Shown here: positions 48,017 through 56,626 of the stretch, piece by piece | Position numbering within the stretch: position 1 is the first letter of the stretch | Layout: every line of letters begins with the position of its first letter | Source: an uncultured Collinsella sp. | GTDB lineage: Bacteria > Actinomycetota > Coriobacteriia > Coriobacteriales > Coriobacteriaceae | Reading direction: 5' to 3' | Assembly: GCA_958403205.1 (NCBI GenBank) | Contig: CATXWM010000003.1 | Span: 1 to 64,000, forward strand | Length of the DNA: 64,000 bases | Made by a program: the position numbers and the translations under genes | The notes under the pieces: model-generated | What the model saw: the letters and a program-made list of their open reading frames with translations, nothing else | What the model was told of the DNA's origin: nothing | Database searches by the model: none

Positions 48017-48820
48017 GATGAGCGTCAGTACGCCCCCGTCGTTGTTGCTCGGAATGCGCCACTTGGCGTGCGCGTTCATGTGCTCCTCGGCATTGTCCAC
48101 GATAAAGCTGTGACCGACGCGCTCCAGCATGGGAATGTCGTTGTAGGTATCACCCACGGCGGCAGCATCGGCAATATCGATGCCCAGGTGCTCGCACAGG
48201 TGAGCGACGCCGGCGCCCTTGTCAACGCCCAGGTTCATAAAGTCGATCCACTCGCGCCCGGCGTTGGTGACGTAGAGCTTGTCCGAGAACTCGGGGCTAT
48301 AGGTCTCGCGGAAAGCAGGCTCGGCGTCGTAGCCGGGGAAAAAGATCGAGATCTTGTTGGACTCGATATCAATGCCCTCAAAGCTATCGACGTAGTTGAT
48401 CGTGTTGTAGTAGACGCTGATCTCGTCGTGGTATTGATGGCCGCGGGCAAGCACGTAGAACTCGTCGAAGCAGCACAGGACGGGGACAGCGCGAGGATCC
48501 TCCGAGGCACGGCTCAAGACCTGCTGGTACAGCTTCACGTCAATATTGCTCTTATAGATATAGCTGCCGCGATAGATCACGCACGCTCCGTTGTCGGGAC
48601 AAAAGGCGAGGCGGTTCTTGATGCCCTCGAACATCTCCTCGAGCTTGGGGGCGGGACGTCCGCTGGCGGGGCAGAATACGATGCCGGCGTCGGCGAGCTT
48701 GTCCAGGCGCTCATCAAGACCCTGGGGCAGCACGCGCTCGTCGGTCAGCAGCGTCTTGTCCATGTCGACGGCGAGAATCTTAATGTTTCCGATATTGGCG
48801 TCCGATTCGTAAGTTTGCAT
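47993..48820 (-). CDS. HAD-superfamily Cof-type phosphatase
   Basis: 275 residues. Motif I is VDMDKTLLTDE (residues 18-28), motif II PASGRP, motif III the Lys near residue 205, and motif IV AVGDTYNDIPML. The cap region about 85-190 is the C2B type of Cof hydrolases, which dephosphorylate sugar phosphates or nucleotide cofactors. The substrate is unknown. Convergent with polA; its last codons lie in the outer arm of the inverted repeat. Confidence 0.9.
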   Translation of the reverse strand: MQTYESDANIGNIKILAVDMDKTLLTDERVLPQGLDERLDKLADAGIVFCPASGRPAPKLEEMFEGIKNRLAFCPDNGACVIYRGSYIYKSNIDVKLYQQVLSRASEDPRAVPVLCCFDEFYVLARGHQYHDEISVYYNTINYVDSFEGIDIESNKISIFFPGYDAEPAFRETYSPEFSDKLYVTNAGREWIDFMNLGVDKGAGVAHLCEHLGIDIADAAAVGDTYNDIPMLERVGHSFIVDNAEEHMNAHAKWRIPSNNDGGVLTLIDAILAAR

Positions 48821-48963
48821 AAAAGCGAGCCTTTCGTTTCGAGATTGTTTCAGACGTTATAACCATCAATTCGTAGTCGGGCGTATTTTCGCAGGAACGG
48901 AGCGTATTTGCACCACGCTTCACAAAGTAATGAAAAAACTTTTCAGAAATTTGAATTTGTCGC

Positions 48964-48991
48964 TTGTGCTGCGGGCACTTTAGCGTAATAT
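48964..48991 (+). promoter_or_regulatory. candidate argG leader promoter
   Basis: TTGTGC (48964-48969), 16 bases, TAATAT (48986-48991). A transcript starting near 48998 would have about 97 bases before the leader peptide. Confidence 0.5.
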
Positions 48992-49094
48992 AGCGACCAT
49001 CGAAAACGGAGACGGAAAAACAACCGCTTACCGAGGAAAAGGTACCGTTTACGATATTAGAATTGCGCCCGGCGATAGGTGAAAGGAGAGGCAG

Positions 49095-49169
49095 ATGCAG
49101 TTCGTAACGATCATCACCACTGCAGACAATGCCATCCGACGCCAGCGCGCAATTTCCCGACGACGATAA
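49095..49169 (+). CDS. arginine-rich leader peptide upstream of argG
   Basis: A 24-residue frame, MQFVTIITTADNAIRRQRAI then SRRR, directly after the strong ribosome site GAAAGGAGAGG. Six of the last ten residues are Arg, ending with three consecutive CGA codons before TAA. The distance to argG and the overlapping hairpins that follow fit a ribosome-mediated attenuator sensing arginyl-tRNA. This is inferred; I do not know a described case in this group. Confidence 0.65.
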   Translation: MQFVTIITTADNAIRRQRAISRRR

Positions 49170-49221
49170 CAATCGTCTCTGTCCGCATGGGGCGAATTGC
49201 CTCAACAGAGTCATTTTGAGG
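49162..49221 (+). promoter_or_regulatory. candidate attenuator hairpins of the argG leader
   Basis: Overlapping pairs: GACGAT with ATCGTC (49162-49177, including the last Arg codon and stop), CTCTGT with ACAGAG (49177-49210) and CCTCAA with TTGAGG (49200-49221), followed by GGGTTTT. The second and third cannot both form simply, and a ribosome held at the Arg codons would cover the first. The rest of 49222-49374 shows no gene; a possible second -10 (TATATG) lies near 49304. Confidence 0.5.
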
Positions 49222-49374
49222 TCGTTGGGTTTTAGCGCGACATTGCTGCATGTTTCTAGGGCATGTATGTGCTGATTTTTGCTATTTAACCTGATATTGC
49301 ACGGTATATGACCTTGAAATGACTTGCAACTGACCGATGTTCTAACTAGCTACCAAGGGCGAAAGGAAACAGCC

Positions 49375-50601
49375 ATGAGCAAGGAAAAAGTCGTTCTCGC
49401 ATATTCCGGTGGTCTTGATACATCCGTATGTGTCAAGTGGCTCCAGGACGAGAAGAATCTCGATGTCGTTTGTGTCTGCGGCAACGTGGGCCAGGAAGAG
49501 ACCGGACTGGATGCCAAGAAGCAGAAGGCGCTCGACCTGGGCGTTCTCGATTGCCAGGTGCTCGACCTGCGCGACGAGTTCTCTGATGAGTTCCTGACTA
49601 AGGCCATCGCCGCAAACTCCATGTACGAGAACAAGTATCCGCTGCTCTCCGCCCTGTCTCGCCCGCTGCTTGCCAAGAAGCTCGTCGAGGTCGCTCACGA
49701 GTTTGGCGCCACGTATGTCGCCCACGGCTGCACCGGCAAGGGCAACGACCAGGTCCGTTTTGAGGCTGCCGTCAAGGCGCTCGACCCCGAGCTCAAGGTT
49801 ATCGCCCCGGTTCGCGAGTGGGATCTGAAGTGCCGTCCCGACGAGGTCGCCTATGCTCACGCCCACAACGTGCCGGTTCCCGAGGGTGCCAACGACAACC
49901 CCTATTCCATCGACGACAACCTGTGGGGTCGTGCCATTGAGTGTGGCCACCTGGAGGACCCCTGGAACGAGCCGCTCGACGACGCCTGGGTTATGACCAA
50001 GAATCCCGAGGACACGCCCGACACCCCGACGTATACCGAGATTGAGTTTGAGGCCGGCAAGCCCGTCGCCGTCGACGGCAAGAAGATGAAACTCTCCGAG
50101 ATCGTCATCGCTCTCAACAAGATTTCGGGCGACAACGGCTTTGGCCGTCTCGACCTGGTTGAGGACCGTCTGGTGGGCCTCAAGAGCCGCGAGTGCTACG
50201 AGGTTCCCGGCGCCCTGACGCTCATCACCGCCCACAAGGCGCTTGAGGACATCTGTGTCGAGGGCGACCTGCTCAAGACCAAGATTAAGCTCGAGCAGGA
50301 TTGGGCCACCGCCGTGTACAATGGCCAGTGGTACAGCCCGCTCAAAAACGCGCTCGACGCCTTTATGGCTGATACCCAGAAGTTCGTGACCGGCACCGTC
50401 CGCCTGAAGTTCTTTAAGGGTAACTGCCATGTCGTTGGCCGCAAGAGCCCCTTCAGCCTCTACGACTACGGTCTGGCCACCTACGACCGCGACACCACGT
50501 TTGACGAGAAGGCCAGCGCCGGCTTTATCGAGATCGATACGCTGTCGCTCAAGACGTGGGCAAAGGTCCAGGGCCCCAGCTCTGCTGCCGCCCAGGCCTA
50601 G
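49375..50601 (+). CDS. argG: argininosuccinate synthase
   Basis: 408 residues, ATG after GAAAGGA. It joins citrulline and aspartate with ATP. The N-terminal PP-loop VLAYSGGLDTSVCVKWL (residues 7-23), the GNVGQEE segment, HGCTGKGNDQVRFE and the C-terminal GRKSPFSLYDY are all present; length is normal. It is followed after about 520 bases by argH. The upstream leader suggests arginine-dependent attenuation. Confidence 0.97.
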   Translation: MSKEKVVLAYSGGLDTSVCVKWLQDEKNLDVVCVCGNVGQEETGLDAKKQKALDLGVLDCQVLDLRDEFSDEFLTKAIAANSMYENKYPLLSALSRPLLAKKLVEVAHEFGATYVAHGCTGKGNDQVRFEAAVKALDPELKVIAPVREWDLKCRPDEVAYAHAHNVPVPEGANDNPYSIDDNLWGRAIECGHLEDPWNEPLDDAWVMTKNPEDTPDTPTYTEIEFEAGKPVAVDGKKMKLSEIVIALNKISGDNGFGRLDLVEDRLVGLKSRECYEVPGALTLITAHKALEDICVEGDLLKTKIKLEQDWATAVYNGQWYSPLKNALDAFMADTQKFVTGTVRLKFFKGNCHVVGRKSPFSLYDYGLATYDRDTTFDEKASAGFIEIDTLSLKTWAKVQGPSSAAAQA

Positions 50602-50754
50602 CGCCTCCTTCCCTTGGTATCCGCGCGGCCCATCCGCGTGATACATAACGGGCGCACGGGGTCCCTACCTTTCGTTATGCTTGCTGACACTTCTTAACAT
50701 CGGTGGCCCCTACGTTCCGCCCGCATATATGATGCCGCGTCTGCGGCTGAGTCC

Positions 50755-50790
50755 GAGCCCCGCCGGGGTTGTCCGGCGGGGCTCCTTCTA
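50755..50790 (+). terminator. hairpin terminator between argG and argH
   Basis: A 12-bp perfect stem (GAGCCCCGCCGG with CCGGCGGGGCTC) and a 6-nt loop; the tail is CTTCTAT rather than a pure T run. It may separate argG from the next small gene. Confidence 0.7.
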
Positions 50791-50834
50791 TCAATTTGGC
50801 GGCTCTGCGCCTATATATATGAGGAGTATCCATT

Positions 50835-51005
50835 ATGTTCAATGCTTTCGCGCATGCTTTACTTGCCCTCGCGCCCGAGTTCGATGCTGCAAAGGTCGAG
50901 GACGTTCCTATGAGCCTAAAGGCCTGGATCGATGGTTCGCAGGGCAACATCCGGAGGGAGACGTTGGGCGCCAAGTGCATGGCGCGTCACTTCTTTGCAA
51001 ATTAG
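50835..51005 (+). CDS. small hypothetical protein between argG and argH
   Basis: 56 residues (MFNAFAHALLALAPEFDAAK, ending MARHFFAN), with GAGGAG upstream. Helical start and a basic end. It could be an expressed small protein or part of a control region before argH. No family recognised. Confidence 0.5.
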   Translation: MFNAFAHALLALAPEFDAAKVEDVPMSLKAWIDGSQGNIRRETLGAKCMARHFFAN

Positions 51006-51123
51006 CTACATGGCTCCGCTCACGGTGGGGAATGTGTAAAACTAGCGGTTGAAAAATCGCTTTAGCGATATGGCGCATTGCTTTGGGCGCTTGTTTTGGT
51101 ATTTGGAGAAAGGGGACGGTTCC

Positions 51124-52554
51124 ATGGCTCTTTGGGGTGGTCGTTTTGAGGCAGGCGTGGCCGAGGTCACGCAGGAGTTTGGCGCGTCGCTGCCGGTCGA
51201 CAAACATCTCTATAAACAGGATATCGCCGGCTCTAAGGCGCATGCCAAAATGCTGGCGGCCCAGGGCATCATCAGTGCCGAGGACGAGCAGGCGATTGCC
51301 AAGGGCCTGACCGGAATCGAACAGGATATCGATGCCGGCAACTTCACCTTCGACATCAACGACGAGGACATTCATATGTCCATCGAGAGCGAGCTGACGC
51401 GTCGCATCGGCGAGGCCGGTAAGCGCTTGCATACCGGACGTTCGCGCAACGACCAGGTGGCGACCGACACGCGCCTGGGCGTCAAGGCGCTGGCCAAGGA
51501 GCTCATGGAGGCCAATCTAGAGCTGCGCCATGTGCTGGTGGATGCGGCCAAGAAGTACGACAAGGTGATTCTGCCGGGCTACACGCACATGCAGCACGCT
51601 CAGCCCGTGCTGCTGTCGCATCATCTGCTGGCGTATTCCTGGATGTTCGCGCGCGACTTTACACGCCTTAAGGCCGCCTTTGATGCCGCCGACAACTGTC
51701 CGCTGGGTGCTGCCGCGCTTGCCGGTACGAGCTATCCGCTCGATCGTCAGATGACGGCTGCCGAACTTGGCTTTGCGGGCGTGATCCCCAATTCGCTCGA
51801 TGCTGTTTCCGACCGTGATTTCCTGCTCGATTTGCATTACGCCGGTTCCGTCATGGCCATGCACCTGTCGCGTCTTTCCGAGGAGATCGTGCTGTGGTCG
51901 AGCTCCGAATTTGGCTTTATCACGCTTTCCGACTCGTACTCCACCGGCTCGTCTATCATGCCGCAGAAGAAGAACCCCGACTTTGCCGAGCTTATCCGCG
52001 GCAAGAGCGGTCGCGTGTACGGCAACCTGGTGCAGCTGCTGGTAACCATGAAGGGCTTGCCGCTTGCTTATAACAAGGACTTGCAGGAGGACAAGGAGGG
52101 CGCGCTCGATACCGCCCATACGCTCATGCAGTGCCTGTCCGTTATGGCCGGAATGATTTCGACTTGGACCGTCAACGAGGATGCCATGGCGCGCGAGTGC
52201 GGCGTGGGGCACCTTGCCGCTACCGATGTTGCCGATTACCTGGCCAAGCGTGGCCTGCCGTTCCGCGAGGCACATGCCGTGGTGGGGCATCTGGTTCTGA
52301 TGTGTGAGAAGCGCGGCTGCAATCTTGAGGACCTGCCGTTTGAGGTGTTTCAGGGGGCAAGCCCGCTCTTTGAACGCGATATTACCGAGGCGCTCGACAT
52401 CCCGTCGATTGTCGCCGCGCGTACGACCGAGGGCGGTACCGCTCCTGCCGCCGTTGCTGTGCAGCTTGAGCGTGCCGAGGCGCAGCTCGTGGCTGACGAG
52501 GGCGTGTTTGGATCGCTGACCAAGGTCGTCGAGATGGGCCACGGGATAAAGTAA
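51124..52554 (+). CDS. argH: argininosuccinate lyase
   Basis: 476 residues starting MALWGGRFE. The fumarase/aspartase superfamily signature GSSIMPQKKNPD is present with catalytic Ser, plus SRNDQVATDTRL and GYTHMQHAQPV. It splits argininosuccinate to arginine and fumarate, the last step. The start is the ATG after AAAGGGGACGG. Confidence 0.97.
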   Translation: MALWGGRFEAGVAEVTQEFGASLPVDKHLYKQDIAGSKAHAKMLAAQGIISAEDEQAIAKGLTGIEQDIDAGNFTFDINDEDIHMSIESELTRRIGEAGKRLHTGRSRNDQVATDTRLGVKALAKELMEANLELRHVLVDAAKKYDKVILPGYTHMQHAQPVLLSHHLLAYSWMFARDFTRLKAAFDAADNCPLGAAALAGTSYPLDRQMTAAELGFAGVIPNSLDAVSDRDFLLDLHYAGSVMAMHLSRLSEEIVLWSSSEFGFITLSDSYSTGSSIMPQKKNPDFAELIRGKSGRVYGNLVQLLVTMKGLPLAYNKDLQEDKEGALDTAHTLMQCLSVMAGMISTWTVNEDAMARECGVGHLAATDVADYLAKRGLPFREAHAVVGHLVLMCEKRGCNLEDLPFEVFQGASPLFERDITEALDIPSIVAARTTEGGTAPAAVAVQLERAEAQLVADEGVFGSLTKVVEMGHGIK

Positions 52555-52605
52555 GGGTTTGGCCGAAGCCGTTTTTGCCATTTATTGAGGAATCGTTTTT
52601 TGCTT

Positions 52606-52639
52606 TACGGGCGTCTGCTGATGTGGGCGTCCGTATTTT
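52606..52639 (+). terminator. terminator after argH
   Basis: A 10-pair stem (TACGGGCGTC with GGGCGTCCGTA, including G-U pairs) followed by TTTT. Confidence 0.65.
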
Positions 52640-52940
52640 GTTGCTATGGGGGAGGGGCTTGTCGAGAACTTCTGTAGGACCTTTGGGCAGGTTGTGAAGG
52701 GGGTACGTTCGCGGGCAGCAACCGACCGTCTGCTCTGTTCGATGCGGTTGATGGGCGGTCGGATGGTACTCTAATCAGGCTTCGAAACAGAAGTGACACA
52801 TATGGAGCGCTTTAATAAATTGCAACGTTTCAATAAACAGCTTTTTGTTTAACTGCAGCTAAAACTCTGTTACGATGCAGTCCAGGCGGGTGCCGGAATG
52901 GGACTTGGGCACGCGCGAACCTACTTGAAAGGCTACTTTT
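52640..52940 (+). other. ndk upstream region, no gene supported
   Basis: Nothing gene-like. An inverted repeat CCGACCG/CGGTCGG near 52710-52760 and AT-rich DNA (52800-52870) precede ndk. A -35-like TTGTTT near 52846 lies upstream of the ndk ribosome site. Confidence 0.4.
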
Positions 52941-53345
52941 ATGGCTATCGAGAAGACCTTCATCATGATTAAGCCCGACGCCGTGCGCGACCGCAAGATC
53001 GGCGAGATCGTTGCTCGCATTGAGCGCAGCGGCCTTGTCATCGAGCGCATGGAGATGACCACGCTCGAGCGCGCTACCGTCGAGGAGCACTACGCCCATC
53101 TGGCCGACAAGCCCTTCTTTGGCGGTCTCTGCGACTTTATGACGAGCGGTCCGGTCGTCAAGATGGTCGTTTCCGGTCTCTCCGCTGTTGCTAAGATGCG
53201 CACCCTCATGGGCGCTACCAACCCGCTTGAGGCTGCTCCTGGTACCATCCGCGGCGACTTTGCCGTCGATGTCAACGCCAACGTGATCCACGGCTCCGAC
53301 TGCCTGGAGAACGCCGAGATCGAGATCAAGCGCTTCTTTGGCTAA
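52941..53345 (+). CDS. ndk: nucleoside diphosphate kinase
   Basis: 134 residues. KTFIMIKPDAVRD at the start and the active-site segment NVIHGSDCLENAEIEI with the phospho-accepting His are diagnostic. It balances NTP pools using ATP. ATG follows GAAAGG. Single-gene unit with its own terminator. Confidence 0.97.
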   Translation: MAIEKTFIMIKPDAVRDRKIGEIVARIERSGLVIERMEMTTLERATVEEHYAHLADKPFFGGLCDFMTSGPVVKMVVSGLSAVAKMRTLMGATNPLEAAPGTIRGDFAVDVNANVIHGSDCLENAEIEIKRFFG

Positions 53346-53383
53346 ACCAGCTTTGACTCCTTAAAGCTGTTAGCGTGTGGCTT

Positions 53384-53418
53384 GGGCGCCGCGGAACTCC
53401 ATCCGCGGCGCCCTTTTT
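53384..53418 (+). terminator. ndk terminator
   Basis: A 12-bp perfect stem (GGGCGCCGCGGA with TCCGCGGCGCCC), 6-nt loop and TTTTT. Confidence 0.95.
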
Positions 53419-53435
53419 ATTCCAAAATCTATGAA

Positions 53436-53470
53436 GGGGCCCGCTCGGACATGTGTTCCGAGCGGGCCCC
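53436..53470 (-). terminator. rpiB terminator
   Basis: A 14-bp perfect stem (GGGGCCCGCTCGGA with its complement) and 7-nt loop, lying just after the rpiB stop on the minus strand. The T run is short. Confidence 0.75.
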
Positions 53471-53497
53471 TGCTGTTAGCTTGTGGCACTGAATAGT

Positions 53498-53965
53498 TTA
53501 GGCTTCGTCGACAACCTTAAGGCCGCGCGTGTGGTCGATCTCGTTGAGAAGGTTAACGCGGCGCTCGTGACGACCGCCCTCAAACTCGGCGTCGAGCCAC
53601 TCGTCGACAATCATCTTGGCGAGCTCGGAGCCCACGACGCGGGCGCCAAAGGCGAGCACGTTGGTATTGTTGTGCATGCGGGAGAGCTTGGCACTGAAGG
53701 GCTCGGAGCACACGACGGCGCGTACGCCCTCGACCTTGTTGGCAGCCAGGCTGATCCCGACGCCGGTGCCACAGATGAGGATGCCCAGGTCGACGTCGCC
53801 GTTGGCAACGGCCTTACCCACCTTGTAGCCGGCGATGGGGTAGTCAAAGCTCTCGGAGGTGTCGGTGCCAAAGTTCACGACCTCGCAGCCGCGCTCCTTC
53901 AGGTGCTCGGAAATGATGTTCTTGAGCTCGACGGCGGCGTGGTCGTTACCGATACCGATCTTCAT
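53498..53965 (-). CDS. rpiB: ribose-5-phosphate isomerase B
   Basis: 155 residues, a normal length for RpiB. MKIGIGNDHAAVELKNIISE, VNFGTDTSESFDYP and LICGTGVGISLAANKVEGVR (active-site Cys) are diagnostic. It interconverts ribose-5-P and ribulose-5-P in the pentose phosphate pathway; some relatives act on galactose-6-P, less likely here. Convergent with ndk. Confidence 0.93.
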   Translation of the reverse strand: MKIGIGNDHAAVELKNIISEHLKERGCEVVNFGTDTSESFDYPIAGYKVGKAVANGDVDLGILICGTGVGISLAANKVEGVRAVVCSEPFSAKLSRMHNNTNVLAFGARVVGSELAKMIVDEWLDAEFEGGRHERRVNLLNEIDHTRGLKVVDEA

Positions 53966-54236
53966 GGATGGTTCCTCTCTGGTCTGTGCGGCGCAAATGC
54001 TAAAGGTGTTTACCGCGTTCGACTGCATGATAGCGCGACTTTTGCGTAAACGCTCGGGCGTTTTTTGGTCAAACGCTTTAGCATGCAACAAGACCGGCTT
54101 CTCATGAATGAATGCTGTCAGTTTGTGATTGAGCGCCGTCTGCCGGAACCATGGTTGCGGTTTTTGATGCATTGTTATCAAATAAAATAGCTAACTTTTT
54201 TGAGAGCCCAGCCCGTTATGCAAGCAGGAGATACCT

Positions 54237-55556
54237 ATGCCTACCGATTCCATCCGTGATGCCGCGTTTTGCGATGTTTTGAACCGCGAACTTGTCTGTG
54301 CACTCGGCTGCACCGAGCCCATTGCCGTTGCCTATGCAGCGGCGCTGGCGAGCCAGACGCTCGGTTGCGAACCCGATCATATGGATGTTGCTTGCTCGGG
54401 CAATATCATCAAGAACGTTAAGAGCGTGACCGTGCCCAACTCGGGCGGCATGCACGGTATTGAAGCGGCGGCCGTGCTGGGTGCCGTGGGCGGCGACGCC
54501 AAGAGCGCGCTCGAGGTGCTCGAGAGCGTTAACGATGAAGACCGCGCTCGCGTGGCCGAGCTCCTCGCCGACGCCGGCTACTGCGATGTGTCGCTTGTCG
54601 AGGGCGTGCCCAACCTCTACATCAAGGTGACTGCGACGGCCGGGGGCCATACCGCGGTCGTCGAGATTACCGATCACCACACTAATGTCACGTGCCATAC
54701 GCTCGATGGTATTCCGGTATGCGGCAAGTCGGCGGGGGAGTGTGCCGCCTGCGCCGAGCGCGTGGTGGCCGAGCGTGCGGCAGATAGCGCTGACACGTCC
54801 ATGTCGATTGAGTCCATCATCGACTTTATTGAGGACGGCGACATTGAGGATGCCCGCGCTGCCGTTGAGCGTCAGATTGAGCTGAATGGCGCGATCAGTG
54901 CCGAGGGCCTTGCGCACGCTTGGGGCGCCGAGGTGGGTCGTACGCTGCTGGGTGCTCGTGCCGATGACGTCGCCTGCCGTGCCCGTGCCCGTGCGGCCGC
55001 CGGGTCCGACGCCCGCATGAACGGCTGCGCGCTGCCGGTCGCCATTGTGTGCGGCTCGGGCAATCAAGGCATTACCTGCGCATTGCCCGTCATGGAGTAT
55101 GCCGAGTACCTGCGCTGCGACCACGAGCGCCTGGTGCGCGCCGTGATGCTGTCCGATCTTATCGCCGTGCATATCAAGAGCTATATTGGTGCGCTCTCGG
55201 CGTTTTGCGGTGCTATTTGCGCCGCGTGCGGCGCCGGCGCTGCGATTACCTGGCTGTGCGGTGGCACGCGCGAGCAGATTGGGGCGACGGTCTCGAATAC
55301 GCTCGGTAACGTGGGCGGCATCGTGTGCGACGGCGCCAAGGCGAGCTGTGCCGCCAAGATTTCCGCAGCCGTTGATGCGGCGATTCTTGGCCATGATATG
55401 GCCATGCAGGGCCGCGGTTTCCGCGCCGGCGAGGGTCTCATTCAGGATACCGTCGAGCAGACGATTGCCAGCATGGGCTACGTGGGCCGCGTGGGCATGA
55501 AGGACACCGACATCGAGATCCTCAACATCATGATCGGCAAAACCCAGGTTTGTTAA
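54237..55556 (+). CDS. L-cysteine desulfidase-like protein (UPF0597/CyuA family)
   Basis: 439 residues, ATG after GCAGGAGAT. LNRELVCALGCTEPIAVAYA, CSGNIIKNVKSVTVPNSGG, CGSGNQGITCALPV and the C-terminal GMKDTDIEILNIM match the UPF0597 family. Its best-known members break cysteine into pyruvate, ammonia and sulfide using a [4Fe-4S] cluster. Abundant Cys in the C-terminal half would supply cluster ligands. Lone gene divergent from rpiB. Confidence 0.85.
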   Translation: MPTDSIRDAAFCDVLNRELVCALGCTEPIAVAYAAALASQTLGCEPDHMDVACSGNIIKNVKSVTVPNSGGMHGIEAAAVLGAVGGDAKSALEVLESVNDEDRARVAELLADAGYCDVSLVEGVPNLYIKVTATAGGHTAVVEITDHHTNVTCHTLDGIPVCGKSAGECAACAERVVAERAADSADTSMSIESIIDFIEDGDIEDARAAVERQIELNGAISAEGLAHAWGAEVGRTLLGARADDVACRARARAAAGSDARMNGCALPVAIVCGSGNQGITCALPVMEYAEYLRCDHERLVRAVMLSDLIAVHIKSYIGALSAFCGAICAACGAGAAITWLCGGTREQIGATVSNTLGNVGGIVCDGAKASCAAKISAAVDAAILGHDMAMQGRGFRAGEGLIQDTVEQTIASMGYVGRVGMKDTDIEILNIMIGKTQVC

Positions 55557-56311
55557 GACAGTTCGTCGGCTATTTGGTGCTCGTAGAAGGCTTCGATTAC
55601 GGCGTTGAAGTCGCGGGCGAAGTCTTCCATGGTTCCGCGCCAGGTGGCTCGGCTGGGCTTGCCCTGGCCCACAAAGGCGGTTTGGATGCCGCAATCGGGG
55701 GACGGGAAGTCGCGTTTGGGATCGTTGCCCACCATAAGGACCTCGTGTGGCTCGAGCCCCATCACCTGAAGCTGCTCTAGATAGTAGGTGGCATCAGGCT
55801 TGCAGCGGGTAGCGTTTCCCATGTGCGTGACGAGCTCAAAGGGGGCGTCAGCCAGGTCGCCCCAACCCATGCGGCATTCGATGGCCCCCTGCGGAAAGCT
55901 GGGGTTGGTAAAGAGCGCGTAGCGCAGCCCTGCGTCCTGTACGGCCTGGAGCGCGGCGTGTGCGCCCGGCATGGCGTGGGCGTTAATGATATCGTCGTTC
56001 TTGTACGGAAGAACTTCGCGCTCGTAGTAGGTAAACGCCTCGTAGATGAGGGGATCGGAGAGGCAGATGCCGCACCTGCGCTCGACCTCTTCTTGGTAAA
56101 ACTCAAGATTGGTGCGGTTGTCCGTGCCGCTGCGGCGATTGGCGTTGAGGTCGACCAGGATGGTGCCGAGGCGTGCCATCGTGCCACCGCGGCTGCGGCG
56201 CCCGATATCCGCGAGCATCGAAGAGACATCCTTAAAATAGCGAAGGATGAACGCGTTGAGGTTGATGCTAAGAAGCGTTTCGTCCATATCGAAAACGACT
56301 GCTTTGAGCAC
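55553..56311 (-). CDS. HAD-family hydrolase
   Basis: 252 residues from GTG after GAAAGGTG. Motif I is VVFDMDETLLS, motif II FTNPSFPQ, a Lys in TRCKPDATYY, and motif IV MVGNDPKRDF. A helical C1 cap lies between motifs I and II. It overlaps the stop region of the preceding gene by 4 bases on the opposite strand. Likely a small-molecule phosphatase; substrate unknown. Confidence 0.88.
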   Translation of the reverse strand: MLKAVVFDMDETLLSINLNAFILRYFKDVSSMLADIGRRSRGGTMARLGTILVDLNANRRSGTDNRTNLEFYQEEVERRCGICLSDPLIYEAFTYYEREVLPYKNDDIINAHAMPGAHAALQAVQDAGLRYALFTNPSFPQGAIECRMGWGDLADAPFELVTHMGNATRCKPDATYYLEQLQVMGLEPHEVLMVGNDPKRDFPSPDCGIQTAFVGQGKPSRATWRGTMEDFARDFNAVIEAFYEHQIADELS

Positions 56312-56626
56312 GCGGGCACCTTTCTCGAAAAATCGATCTAGAATCGTTGGCTCCGGATACTTTACCCCAAAGCCGAATGCCTGGCTGGTTATCGTCAAGT
56401 TGCGGAGACGAGTGTTCATAAGATTACGAAAAAGTCTCCACACGAGTAAAAAATCGCAGTTCACGCTTGAAATCGAACTCATTTCCCCGTAACCTATACG
56501 AACGTGATTGCATAAGCGTCACATTAGTATCTGTCGGCTCCCGAGTGTTCCTAAACGTTGTGTGCTTGTCGCACCCTTCTGTAGGTCCTAGCAATCGGGG
56601 CCCCGTAGTTCGAAAGGGGTCCACCT
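56312..56626 (+). other. rpsA leader region, no gene supported
   Basis: AT-richer than its surroundings. It should hold the divergent promoters of the HAD gene and rpsA, but I cannot point to a convincing -35/-10 pair. Confidence 0.35.
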
